Shown piece after piece: positions 7,499-15,149 of a DNA stretch of 54,271 bases (within the stretch, counting starts at the first letter, position 1; every line of letters starts with the position of its first letter). The stretch comes from an uncultured Lachnospiraceae bacterium. Its GTDB lineage: Bacteria > Bacillota > Clostridia > Lachnospirales > Lachnospiraceae. The position numbers were made by a program, and so were the translations under genes. The stretch spans positions 37,428 to 91,698 of the forward strand of contig CAJUDM010000019.1 of assembly GCA_910584915.1 (NCBI GenBank), given 5' to 3'. The notes beneath the pieces were generated by a model that saw only the letters and a list, made by a program, of their open reading frames with translations, had not been told where the DNA came from and made no database searches.

Positions 7499-7960
7499 CT
7501 ATCGGGGATATTCTGTCATCAGGTCTTTCTTCAATAAAATATTGGCATGACGGCTGATATCCCCTGTCGTCACGATCACAAACGCATTTTTTGCCCTCTC
7601 ATAAAAGCTGAATCTTTCTATATACTCGAAATCGTCCATCGTCTGAACTGCCGGGGATACTTCCTTTACACTCTCCAGATAATGCTGCCAGTTCGGCGGC
7701 ATTTCCGTCATGTCAGGCGTTTTTTCCATCAGCGCTGCAGGATGGTCCACCATGCTGTCCAGCGGAAAAAATCTCAGGATCGCATCTAACAGTTCCGGAA
7801 TCCTTACGTTATCCAGTCTGAGAAAGCGTGCATTGGAATTCGTCGCAATAGTGAGCGCCGGAAAATTTGCATCCGCCAGAATGATCTCATCCCCGTGCCC
7901 CATCTCCATCAGTATCTTCATCAGGTCCGGTGTGATACATGCCGGAATATTTTTTAACAT
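7499..7960 (-). CDS. fucU: RbsD/FucU family sugar mutarotase
   Basis: A 153-residue protein closely similar in pattern to E. coli FucU, which interconverts alpha and beta anomers of L-fucose. The N-terminal block MGHGDEIILADANFPA carries His22, Asp24 and Asp30, and the C-terminal block FSFYERAKNAFVIVTTGD carries the conserved Tyr/Arg of the FYERA motif, followed by ANILLKKDL. All expected active-site elements are therefore present, in contrast to the paralogue at 12347. An AAAGGAGGAAAAG site precedes the ATG. True substrate may be fucose or a related sugar. Confidence 0.9.
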   Translation of the reverse strand: MLKNIPACITPDLMKILMEMGHGDEIILADANFPALTIATNSNARFLRLDNVRIPELLDAILRFFPLDSMVDHPAALMEKTPDMTEMPPNWQHYLESVKEVSPAVQTMDDFEYIERFSFYERAKNAFVIVTTGDISRHANILLKKDLMTEYPR

Positions 7961-7980
7961 GTCTTTTCCTCCTTTGTTAT

Positions 7981-8005
7981 ACTTTATAAAATTATTTTAT
8001 TAAGT
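7981..8005. promoter_or_regulatory. candidate ROK operator, fucU side
   Basis: A 25-bp near-perfect palindrome: left arm ACTTTATAAAA, centre TTA, right arm TTTTATTAAGT, with 10 of 11 arm positions matching. It starts just downstream of the fucU -10 box (8015-8020), so a bound repressor would block transcription start. The core CTTTATAAAATT occurs again at 9365, and related sites at 8086 and 9460. Confidence 0.7.
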
Positions 8006-8014
8006 TGCATAATG

Positions 8015-8043
8015 ATAATAACATATTTATGATTTTAAATCAA
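8015..8043 (-). promoter_or_regulatory. fucU-AKR promoter
   Basis: Minus-strand TTGATT (8038-8043) and TATTAT (8015-8020) are 17 bp apart, about 55 bp before the fucU start. The predicted start of transcription falls inside the palindrome at 7981-8005. Confidence 0.75.
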
Positions 8044-8085
8044 TATCTACCTTTCATTTTTTACTTTTTTGTTAAACTAAAATAA

Positions 8086-8100
8086 ATAATTTTATAAAAT
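8086..8100. promoter_or_regulatory. second AT-rich ROK-type half site
   Basis: ATAATTTTATAAAAT shares the TTTATAAAAT core with the palindromes at 7981 and 9365. It lies between the divergent promoters of fucU and the ROK gene, a position suited to looping or autoregulation. Only the core matches, so this is weaker than the other two. Confidence 0.45.
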
Positions 8101-8120
8101 ACAATTGTTTTTTTGCTTAC

Positions 8121-8149
8121 TTGTTTTTTTATCCTTCTTTCTGTATAAT
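8121..8149 (+). promoter_or_regulatory. ROK regulator promoter
   Basis: TTGTTT (8121-8126) and TATAAT (8144-8149) are separated by 17 bp, about 45 bp before the ROK start codon. The -10 box is consensus. Confidence 0.7.
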
Positions 8150-8192
8150 AATTTTTAATTTCTGCCCATATAACAACAAGAGGTAAACACAT

Positions 8193-9320
8193 ATGCCTGA
8201 TGCTTCTTTTTCCGATTCTTTGGATACAAAACGCAATAAGCGCAATCTCATTTTCAACTATATTTATCATAAAGATACGGCGTCCAAGCCGGAACTGGCT
8301 GCCGCATTCGGAATAAGCCTTCCCACGATAGCCCAATATATAGCTGACCTCCAGGCTGACGGCCTGATTATGGAAAACGGTATTCTTGATTCGACAGGCG
8401 GAAGGAAACCTGTCGCGCTCTCCTGCAACGCAAAAGCACGGGGAGCCATCGGCCTTTCCCTGACACCTGATCATATATCCGCTGTTATTCTGGATCTGAA
8501 AGGGAACCGCATCGCATCAGATATCAGATACATCCCATTCTCGCTTACAGCCGCATACAGAGAATCTTTAGGAAAAATCATCGGCGATATCCTCGTTAAG
8601 GCGTCTGTTTCTCCAGACATTATACTCGGCGTTAGGATCTCTGTCCCTGCCGTTGTCAGTGCAGACGGACAGTCCATTACCTATTCCCACGTGTTCCCTG
8701 AAGGCCTGTCCTGCAGGGATCTCTGCAGGGATATCCCTTTTTCCTGCTCCTTCTGCAATGATGCAACCGCAGCAGGCTTTGCTGAACTGTGGGGATCTTC
8801 CTCAAAAAACACCGCCGTCTATCTATCCTTGAGCAATACAGTCGGCGGCGCCGTCATCATGGATCAGAAAATATATCCCGGATCCAATTACCGCAGCGGC
8901 GAATTCGGACATATGAGCATCGACCGGGACGGCATCCGCTGCCAGTGCGGGCAAAAAGGCTGTCTCGGGTGTTACTGCGCAGCCACCGTCCTCTCCTCAG
9001 ATTACAGCAACGATCTCTCCCTCTTTTTCTCTGCCTTAGACAGACATGATAGACACGCTGAAACTCTCTGGCAGGATTACCTGGACCACCTCGCAAGCGC
9101 TGTTCAGATTCTCAGATCCATCCTGGACTGCGATGTCATCATCGGCGGTTTTGTCGGCAGCTATATGGATCCTTATATGGAGGGCCTGCGTCAAATTGTC
9201 TCCTCCAGAAGCCCTTTCCATGAAAATGCTTCCTTTGTCCGCTCCTGCCGCCATAAGCAATACGCTTCCAATACAGGTGCCGCCCTTTTACTCATCATGC
9301 ATTTTCTTGAGACTGTCTGA
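8193..9320 (+). CDS. ROK family transcriptional regulator
   Basis: A 375-residue repressor of the NagC/XylR type. Residues about 10-65 form a winged helix (KRNLIFNYIYHKDTASKPELAAAFGISLPTIAQYI, quoted in pieces: SKPELAAAFGISLPTIAQYI). The rest is a ROK sugar-binding fold: a kinase-like GAIGLSLTPDHISAVILDL segment, then the zinc cluster with Cys residues in CQCGQKGCLGCYC. Such proteins bind a sugar or sugar phosphate and release DNA. It sits divergent to fucU-AKR and upstream of an SDR, and matching palindromes at both promoters suggest these are its targets. Confidence 0.92.
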   Translation: MPDASFSDSLDTKRNKRNLIFNYIYHKDTASKPELAAAFGISLPTIAQYIADLQADGLIMENGILDSTGGRKPVALSCNAKARGAIGLSLTPDHISAVILDLKGNRIASDIRYIPFSLTAAYRESLGKIIGDILVKASVSPDIILGVRISVPAVVSADGQSITYSHVFPEGLSCRDLCRDIPFSCSFCNDATAAGFAELWGSSSKNTAVYLSLSNTVGGAVIMDQKIYPGSNYRSGEFGHMSIDRDGIRCQCGQKGCLGCYCAATVLSSDYSNDLSLFFSALDRHDRHAETLWQDYLDHLASAVQILRSILDCDVIIGGFVGSYMDPYMEGLRQIVSSRSPFHENASFVRSCRHKQYASNTGAALLLIMHFLETV

Positions 9321-9364
9321 ATCCTGATCCCTGACGGCTTGACGGTTTTTGTTTATTCTCTCCA

Positions 9365-9387
9365 CTTTATAAAATTTAATTATAAAC
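9365..9387. promoter_or_regulatory. candidate ROK operator, SDR side
   Basis: CTTTATAAAATT followed by TAATTATAAAC forms an imperfect palindrome and shares its first 12 bases exactly with the site at 7982. It ends 13 bp upstream of the SDR -35 box. A further related copy, ATTATAAAGT, lies at 9462-9471 next to the SDR ribosome site. Confidence 0.6.
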
Positions 9388-9400
9388 TTTTTAATTATAA

Positions 9401-9429
9401 TTGACTTTTTCAGATTTTTACGTTAATAT
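9401..9429 (+). promoter_or_regulatory. SDR promoter
   Basis: TTGACT (9401-9406) and TAATAT (9424-9429) are 17 bp apart, about 55 bp before the SDR start. Confidence 0.75.
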
Positions 9430-9483
9430 CGAATTGTAAACTATCTAATTAATTAAATCAAATTATAAAGTATGGGGGTATTT

Positions 9484-10245
9484 ATGAATAATCCATTTGA
9501 TATGAACGGTAAAACTATGGTCATTACCGGCGGCACAAACGGGATCGGCAGAGGGCTCGTCAAATATTTCGCCGCCCAGGGCGCCATTGTTGCCGCTATA
9601 GGCAGCCGCCCCGAGACTGCAGAAGATCTCCGCAGTGCACTGGCAGCCGAAAATCTTTCCGTATCTGTCTACCATATGGACATCCGGGATGTCTCCCTGA
9701 TAGAACCTGTTTTTGAACAGATCATCTCCGATCTGGAGCACATCGATATTCTGGTCAACTGTGCCGGAATGGGAAATCCGATCCCGGCTCTCGAAGTCAC
9801 CCAAAAAGACTGGGATACCATGATGGACTTAAACGTCCGCGGCACGTTCTTCTGCTCTCAGGCAGCTGCCAGATACATGATCCCGCGCGGGTACGGAAGA
9901 ATCATCAATATCACTTCCCAGCTCTCTGTTGTCGCCAATGAAAATGAATCTGTGTATTGCACTTCAAAAGGCGCCATCAATAACCTTACCCGCGCCCTCT
10001 CTTATGAGTGGAGCGGCAAGGGAGTAACTGTAAACGCCGTTGCGCCGACCTTCACCTATACGCCGGGAACCGCCGAGCGGCTCGACACCCCTTCCTTCCG
10101 GGAAAGTGTTTTATCGCGTATTCCGAGAGGCAGGCTGGGAACGATCGAAGACATAGGTTCTGCGGTACAATACCTTTGCTGCAGCCATTCCGATATGGCA
10201 AGCGGCACAGTTCTATTTATAGACGGCGGCTGGACGATCGTGTGA
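9484..10245 (+). CDS. SDR family oxidoreductase
   Basis: A 253-residue short-chain dehydrogenase. The start at 9484 (MNNPFDMNGKTMVITGG) was chosen because GGGGG lies five bases upstream; an ATG four codons earlier sits inside that site. The NAD(P) motif is TGGTNGIG, with NCAG further on; the catalytic Ser is in ITSQLS, and Tyr and Lys in YCTSKG. The ending GTVLFIDGGWTIV is typical of the gluconate 5-dehydrogenase/FabG branch. Substrate is unknown; context suggests a sugar or sugar acid under ROK control. Confidence 0.92.
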   Translation: MNNPFDMNGKTMVITGGTNGIGRGLVKYFAAQGAIVAAIGSRPETAEDLRSALAAENLSVSVYHMDIRDVSLIEPVFEQIISDLEHIDILVNCAGMGNPIPALEVTQKDWDTMMDLNVRGTFFCSQAAARYMIPRGYGRIINITSQLSVVANENESVYCTSKGAINNLTRALSYEWSGKGVTVNAVAPTFTYTPGTAERLDTPSFRESVLSRIPRGRLGTIEDIGSAVQYLCCSHSDMASGTVLFIDGGWTIV

Positions 10246-10308
10246 GATCCCTGCAGCATCCTCTTTTCAAGCCGGCGGAGGCCCTGCAGGATTTCCATCG
10301 ATATGGCA

Positions 10309-10350
10309 GGCCGGGGAAAAATCTCGGAACACCGCAGTTTTTCCCCGGCC
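10309..10350. terminator. bidirectional terminator between SDR and transketolase
   Basis: A perfect 13-bp inverted repeat, GGCCGGGGAAAAA (10309-10321) and TTTTTCCCCGGCC (10338-10350), with a 16-nt loop. It lies between convergent genes, and the A/T ends of the stem give a short U-run in both directions. Confidence 0.8.
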
Positions 10351-10367
10351 ATAAAATGGGTTGTTAT

Positions 10368-11312
10368 CTATTTTTCTTTCTGTACTATCACTTTTTTTGC
10401 CGCGAGGCAGATATCCTCCGCGCAAATGTGATACTGCTTCAACAATTCCCGGGCATCCCCGGAACGCCCGAAACGATCCTGTACTCCGATCCGCCTCATC
10501 GGTACCGGGCAGCCTTCCGCGAGCACCTCCGAAACCGTGCCGCCGAGCCCTCCCATCACATTATGTTCCTCCGCCGTCACAATACAGCCCGTCTCTTCCG
10601 CGGCTTTCAGTACAGCTTCCTCATCCAGCGGCTTTATCGTATGCATGTTCAGGACACGCGCTGCAATGCCTTCTTCTTTCAGCATGTCCGCCGCTCTCAC
10701 CGCCTCCCCTGCCATCAATCCTGTCGCAATGATCGCGACATCGCTGCCCTGCCTCAACTGCACTGCCTTCCCGATCTGATACGTATAGCCATCCACATCC
10801 GTTACAGTTTCCACCGCAAGGCGCCCAAGCCTCAGATAGACCGGACCCTGATACCTGGCGATCGCTCTCACCGCCTCCACAGTCTCCTTTCCGTCCGCCG
10901 GACAGATGACTGTCATACCGGGAATTGCTCTCATCAGCGCGATATCCTCCACACACTGATGCGTCGCACCGTCCTCTCCCACCGACAATCCGGCATGCGT
11001 GCCGATGCACTTTACATTAAGCCCCGGATAGCAGATACTGTTTCTGATCTGATCGTATCCGCGCCCTGCCATAAACATGGCAAACGCATGGACAAACGGA
11101 ATATATCCGAACGTGGAAAGCCCTGCTGCCATCCCGATCATATTCGCCTCCGCAATACCACAGTTAAAAAAGCGATCCGGATACCTTTTACCGAAGATCA
11201 CGGACATGGTGCAGGTGGATACGTCCGTATCCAGTGCAACGATCCGCGGATCCTCACCAAGCTTTTCCAGACTCTCTCCATATGCGTGTCTGGTCGCTAT
11301 TTTTTCTGCCAT
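10368..11312 (-). CDS. transketolase, C-terminal subunit
   Basis: A 314-residue protein matching the pyrimidine-binding and C-terminal domains of transketolase, encoded separately from the N-terminal part. It has the glutamate region FNCGIAEANMIGMAAGLS, where Glu activates thiamine diphosphate, and HAGLSVGEDGATHQCVEDIALMR in the middle. Transketolase moves two-carbon ketol units between sugar phosphates. Together with the gene at 11366 it makes one full enzyme. It is the last gene of the sugar operon, ending at the terminator at 10309. Confidence 0.93.
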   Translation of the reverse strand: MAEKIATRHAYGESLEKLGEDPRIVALDTDVSTCTMSVIFGKRYPDRFFNCGIAEANMIGMAAGLSTFGYIPFVHAFAMFMAGRGYDQIRNSICYPGLNVKCIGTHAGLSVGEDGATHQCVEDIALMRAIPGMTVICPADGKETVEAVRAIARYQGPVYLRLGRLAVETVTDVDGYTYQIGKAVQLRQGSDVAIIATGLMAGEAVRAADMLKEEGIAARVLNMHTIKPLDEEAVLKAAEETGCIVTAEEHNVMGGLGGTVSEVLAEGCPVPMRRIGVQDRFGRSGDARELLKQYHICAEDICLAAKKVIVQKEK

Positions 11313-11365
11313 AGTTTATTCCTGCATTTATCCTTTCCTTTTGTTTTTACTCTTCCTGTCTGCGA

Positions 11366-12208
11366 TCAAGCCCCCAGTTCCTCTGCTCTCTGGTACAATT
11401 CCGCAAAAGCAGTTTTAAACTGTTCCTCATCAGGAGTCTTTCCATGCCATGCGCTCTGTCCTTCCATAAAGGAGATTCCCTTCCCCTTTACCGTATCGGC
11501 AATGATCATGGAAGGCCTCCCCTTCTCAGCCTTCGCCCTGTCGATGGCATCCGCAAAAGCCTCCACGTCATGGCCGTCGACAGACTGGACAAAAAATCCA
11601 AAACTCTCAAACTTCTGTCTTAAATCTCCCGTATCCAGCACCTCTTTCACCGTTCCGTCAAGCTGCACTTTATTGGAATCCACGATGCCGATCAGATTAT
11701 CCAGTTTCTGCGCTCCCGCAAACATACAGGCTTCCCATATCTGCCCTTCCTGGATCTCACCGTCTCCCATTACCGCATATACAGACAGATCCTTCCCCCT
11801 CAGTTTCGCTCCGAGCGCCATCCCCACAGCAGCCGAAAATCCCTGCCCAAGAGAACCGGTAGACATATCTACTCCCGGCACGTAGCGCATTTCAGCGTGC
11901 CCCGACAAATGCCCATCGATCTTTCGGAACGTGTCAAGCAGTTCCGGGGCAAAAAATCCCCTCAGCGCCAGCGTCGGATAGAGCGCCACCGTACAGTGTC
12001 CTTTTGACAGGACAAAGCGGTCCCTGTCCTCCCAGTCCGGTTCATCCGGCCTGATATTCATCTTATCAAAATACAAAACAGACATGATCTCAGACATGGA
12101 GAACGCACCGCCTATGTGCCCTGAATGCGCCCTCTGTACCATCTTCAGGCCGGTGATCCTGATATCCATAGCCCGCCTCATCAAATTTTTCTTTTTCTGC
12201 CGATCCAT
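11366..12208 (-). CDS. transketolase, N-terminal subunit
   Basis: A 280-residue protein matching the pyrophosphate-binding domain of transketolase. The motif GDGEIQEGQIWEA, followed by the Asn in IVDSNKVQLDG, is the GDG-N thiamine diphosphate and magnesium site; the substrate His lies in AHSGHIGG and in LSKGHCTVAL. The open frame starts at a TTG (12220), but ATG at 12208 (MDRQKKKNLMRRA) aligns better with family members. It is separated by 53 bp from the C-terminal subunit. Split transketolases often serve dedicated sugar pathways rather than the housekeeping one. Confidence 0.92.
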   Translation of the reverse strand: MDRQKKKNLMRRAMDIRITGLKMVQRAHSGHIGGAFSMSEIMSVLYFDKMNIRPDEPDWEDRDRFVLSKGHCTVALYPTLALRGFFAPELLDTFRKIDGHLSGHAEMRYVPGVDMSTGSLGQGFSAAVGMALGAKLRGKDLSVYAVMGDGEIQEGQIWEACMFAGAQKLDNLIGIVDSNKVQLDGTVKEVLDTGDLRQKFESFGFFVQSVDGHDVEAFADAIDRAKAEKGRPSMIIADTVKGKGISFMEGQSAWHGKTPDEEQFKTAFAELYQRAEELGA

Positions 12209-12346
12209 ACTCCGCACCAAAATTCAGGCAAGTAAGCCCGCCGGCTCAAGCCACAGGCATCAGAGTGAAAGAAGCTTTGCCTGTATCTGTCCCTTCTCCG
12301 GATTTTCTTTCACTCCCTTTTTCCGACGATCGCCGGATGAGACTTC
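12209..12346 (-). repeat. inverted repeat between fucU2 and transketolase
   Basis: The gap holds a perfect 11-bp inverted repeat, GAGTGAAAGAA (12263-12273) and TTCTTTCACTC (12305-12315), around a 31-nt loop. There is no clear T-run on the coding side, so it may be a processing or partial termination element that sets the ratio of importer to transketolase transcripts. No gene was found. Confidence 0.6.
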
Positions 12347-12772
12347 CTACATGATCCCCTTTCTCAGGATGATATTGGCAGCCAGTGCTTTTTCCGATGT
12401 GGTGATCAGACAGTAGGCGTTTGCGACTGCGGCATTGAACTCTGCCGGCGGCAGCATTTGAAATCCATTCCGGAATTTATCTGCTTCCTCGCTCTCCCTG
12501 ATGATCTCCGCGTATGTATCCCAGATCGGTGCATCCGGCCCGTCCCACCTGCAGATCGCCGCAGGCTTCTCCACCGTGTGGTCTAACGGCATAAGTTCAA
12601 GAACCGCCTTTAAGATCTCAGGCACATTGTGGCCTGGCATATTGATGATGCGTTTTCCCATCGTACATGCCGGCATATTGCCATCACAGATGACGATCTC
12701 ATCCGTATGTCCCATCTCCATCAAAACTTTGATCAGATCCGCTCCGATGATCGGCGCTATTTTCTTTAACAT
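12347..12772 (-). CDS. divergent RbsD/FucU family protein
   Basis: A 141-residue FucU-like protein starting MLKKIAPIIGADLIKVLMEMGHTDEIVICDGNMPA (given as pieces: MGHTDEIVICDGNMP), with His22, Asp24 and Asp30 kept. The C-terminal block reads FNAAVANAYCLITTSE where FucU enzymes have FYERAxxAF, so the conserved Tyr and Arg are replaced by Asn and Ala. It may act on another sugar or have lost activity. It sits 13 bp after the iron alcohol dehydrogenase in the importer operon. Confidence 0.85.
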   Translation of the reverse strand: MLKKIAPIIGADLIKVLMEMGHTDEIVICDGNMPACTMGKRIINMPGHNVPEILKAVLELMPLDHTVEKPAAICRWDGPDAPIWDTYAEIIRESEEADKFRNGFQMLPPAEFNAAVANAYCLITTSEKALAANIILRKGIM

Positions 12773-12785
12773 CTCTTTTCCTCCT

Positions 12786-13961
12786 TTAGTATGCTGCTGT
12801 CAATATTTCCACAAAATCTTCACGCGTCATATGGGAAAATCCTCCCAGTGTTCCGCTTCCATCGGGGTACGCCTTGTCCGCGATCACCTGTATATCATCC
12901 GCGCTCTTCACACCGAGTTCCCTCATGGTTGTCGGAAGCCCGACTTCCCTGATAAATGCCGCCAGACGTTCTATCCCTTCCAGCGCCGTAGCTTCCAGGT
13001 CAGAAGTGTTCACCTCCACATCCATCACCCGGTTCGCCCACTGTGCAAAACGCGGCAGATTTACTTTGTATACATGTCTCATCCAGTGAGGTACTACCAC
13101 GGCAAGCCCCGCGCCGTGAGAGGAATCCATGCAGACCGAACCGATATCCCTCTGGAGCAGATGGCTCTCCCAGCACTGTTCGCGCCCCACACCGATAAAA
13201 TCATCCTGTGCCGCTTTGCATCCCCACATGATCTCCGCCCTGTAGTCATAGTTTTCAGGATCTGTTTTGATCAGCTTCATATATTTCATCATGGATCTCA
13301 TGATACCTTCCGCCATCCGGTCTCCGAAATCCACATACGCGGAATTCGTAAAGTAACGCTCCATCGCATGGGCGATCGCGTCAAAAGCGCCCGCCAGAGT
13401 ATGGTACATGGGAACCGTCACCGTCAGTTCCGGATTCATCACCGCAAAAACCGGCCTGGCAAGGTCCGTATCGCAGGAACGCTTTAATCCTTCCGACAGG
13501 CTTGTGATGACAGAACCGTTGCTCGATTCACTCCCCGCTCCCGGGATCGTCAGCACTGCACCTATCTTCAGGCAGGAAACCGGAGCCGCCTTTCCCAGGT
13601 ACAGGTCCATAAAATCTCCGTCATATTCCACGCCATATCCGATCGCCTTCGTCGTATCGATCACGCTGCCGCCGCCCACGCCCAGAACAAACTCAATCTT
13701 GTTTTTACGGCAGATCTCGATCCCTTCATACACCAGGTCATCGCGGGGATTTGCCTTTACACCGCCAAGTTCAAACCACTTAACCCCTGCATCCTCCAGA
13801 GATCCTGCCACAGTGTCGAACAGGCCCGACCTTTTGATCCTGTCCGATCCATAGACGATCAGAACCCTTTTTGCGTATCTGGCTGCCTCCTCACCCACAC
13901 GATTTTCCATTCCTCTTCCAAAAAGAATTTTGGTCGGACAATAAAATTCATAATTTTCCAT
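12786..13961 (-). CDS. iron-containing alcohol dehydrogenase
   Basis: A 391-residue group III alcohol dehydrogenase. GGGSVIDTTKAIG (near residue 95) is the NAD(P) site and PGAGSESSNGSVIT follows; the metal ligands fall in AGAFDAIAHAMERYF (Asp, His) and in DSSHGAGLAVVVPHWMRH (two His). Closest in style to butanol dehydrogenase/YqhD proteins. In this operon it could reduce an aldehyde made by sugar cleavage, or oxidise a polyol, but this is inference. It lies 96 bp after the binding-protein gene, across a GGCGGC/GCCGCC hairpin. Confidence 0.92.
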   Translation of the reverse strand: MENYEFYCPTKILFGRGMENRVGEEAARYAKRVLIVYGSDRIKRSGLFDTVAGSLEDAGVKWFELGGVKANPRDDLVYEGIEICRKNKIEFVLGVGGGSVIDTTKAIGYGVEYDGDFMDLYLGKAAPVSCLKIGAVLTIPGAGSESSNGSVITSLSEGLKRSCDTDLARPVFAVMNPELTVTVPMYHTLAGAFDAIAHAMERYFTNSAYVDFGDRMAEGIMRSMMKYMKLIKTDPENYDYRAEIMWGCKAAQDDFIGVGREQCWESHLLQRDIGSVCMDSSHGAGLAVVVPHWMRHVYKVNLPRFAQWANRVMDVEVNTSDLEATALEGIERLAAFIREVGLPTTMRELGVKSADDIQVIADKAYPDGSGTLGGFSHMTREDFVEILTAAY

Positions 13962-14057
13962 ACAGCTGTTTCTCTCCTTCTCACAATGGCGGCACAGAAT
14001 ATGAGATTCCGCGCCGCCGTTTCATCCATATTTCTCTCTTTGCCATTCCTTATTCAG

Positions 14058-15086
14058 TTAAAAGTTCGCAAGATACTCATCCACATTTTCCTGTGTGATC
14101 AGCTTGAACGGTACATAGTTTGTCTTTTCGTATTCCTCCCCGTTCAGGATTCTCATGCAGACGTTGAACGCCTCCTCAGCCTGGCCGTAAACGTCCTGAT
14201 AGACATCAGCGCTGAGCGTCCCCTCTTTCACCGCACACAGCGCGTCGTATGTCGCGTCGATACCGATGATCGGTATCTCCAGCCCTGAATCCTGGCATGC
14301 CTGCAGCGCGCCCATAGCCATGATATCGTTATGGCAGATGATGGCATCGATCTGTGTTCCGCCGGCAAGCCAGTTTTCCACCAGTTCCATCGCCTCATCA
14401 CGGTTCCAGTTTGCCGTATCATCCAGCACGATCTCGCACTCGGGGTATTCTGCGAGTACCTGCTCCAGGCCTTCCTGGCGCGCCACCTGAGCGGAATGTC
14501 CGAAAGGTCCCTCCACAACCGCGATATTTCCCTTGCCGTCGATCAGTTCCACAATATACTCTGTCTCCATGATACCCGCTTCAATGTCGTTTGCCCCCAC
14601 ATACGCTGTTGCCGCGTCCACGTTGGATGTAATATTGTTACAGCAGATCACAGGGATCCCGGCTTCGTTACAGTTGTCAATGATCGGAGCCGCCCCGTCC
14701 TTATCGAATGGGATGAAGAGCAGCGCATCCACACCGGAGGAGATCGCGTTCTCACACTGATTCAGCTGTGTCTCCGTATCACTTTTTCCGTCAAACTCCA
14801 CAAGGGTGATCCCGGCTTCCTTACAGCGGGTGCTTAAGACCTCCTGAAAATAAATATTGAACTCCTGGGACAGGTCCTGATAGATCATGGCTATCGTATA
14901 CTCATCCTGCGCCTCCACCATCTCCGTGTCCGTATCTGTCTTTACGGTCGTCACCGCATTATTGCTGCCGCCTTCCCCCGCGGGATCCGCCGTATCTCCC
15001 GTTTCACCCGTCGCTCCGGCGGCGCCGCACCCTGCCAGTGAAAATACCATCGCAAGTGTCAACAACAACGTAACCAGCTTTTTCAT
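14058..15086 (-). CDS. sugar ABC transporter substrate-binding lipoprotein
   Basis: A 342-residue extracellular lipoprotein. The signal peptide ends in the lipobox LAGC at residues 17-20, followed by a Gly/Ala/Thr/Asp linker. The core is a type I periplasmic binding fold of the RbsB group (YTIAMIYQDLSQEFNIYFQEV; ICHNDIMAMGALQACQDSG). Ligand would be a monosaccharide such as a pentose. It is cotranscribed with the permease and ATPase of the same importer. Confidence 0.93.
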   Translation of the reverse strand: MKKLVTLLLTLAMVFSLAGCGAAGATGETGDTADPAGEGGSNNAVTTVKTDTDTEMVEAQDEYTIAMIYQDLSQEFNIYFQEVLSTRCKEAGITLVEFDGKSDTETQLNQCENAISSGVDALLFIPFDKDGAAPIIDNCNEAGIPVICCNNITSNVDAATAYVGANDIEAGIMETEYIVELIDGKGNIAVVEGPFGHSAQVARQEGLEQVLAEYPECEIVLDDTANWNRDEAMELVENWLAGGTQIDAIICHNDIMAMGALQACQDSGLEIPIIGIDATYDALCAVKEGTLSADVYQDVYGQAEEAFNVCMRILNGEEYEKTNYVPFKLITQENVDEYLANF

Positions 15087-15149
15087 AGTTTCCTTCTCCT
15101 TTTCTTTTTGTTTTATTTTTTATCTATGTGCACATAATAGATAACAAAG

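Noticed and set aside
9472..9484. Upstream ATG of the SDR gene
   Set aside because: It overlaps the GGGGG ribosome site that serves the ATG at 9484.
10008..11885. Open frame of 625 codons on the plus strand
   Set aside because: It lies antisense to both transketolase genes and the end of the SDR, is rich in Arg, His, Cys and Pro, and has no domain. The minus-strand products are clear family members.
11366..12220. TTG start for the N-terminal transketolase subunit
   Set aside because: The ATG four codons later aligns with the family N terminus; the TTG has no better ribosome site.
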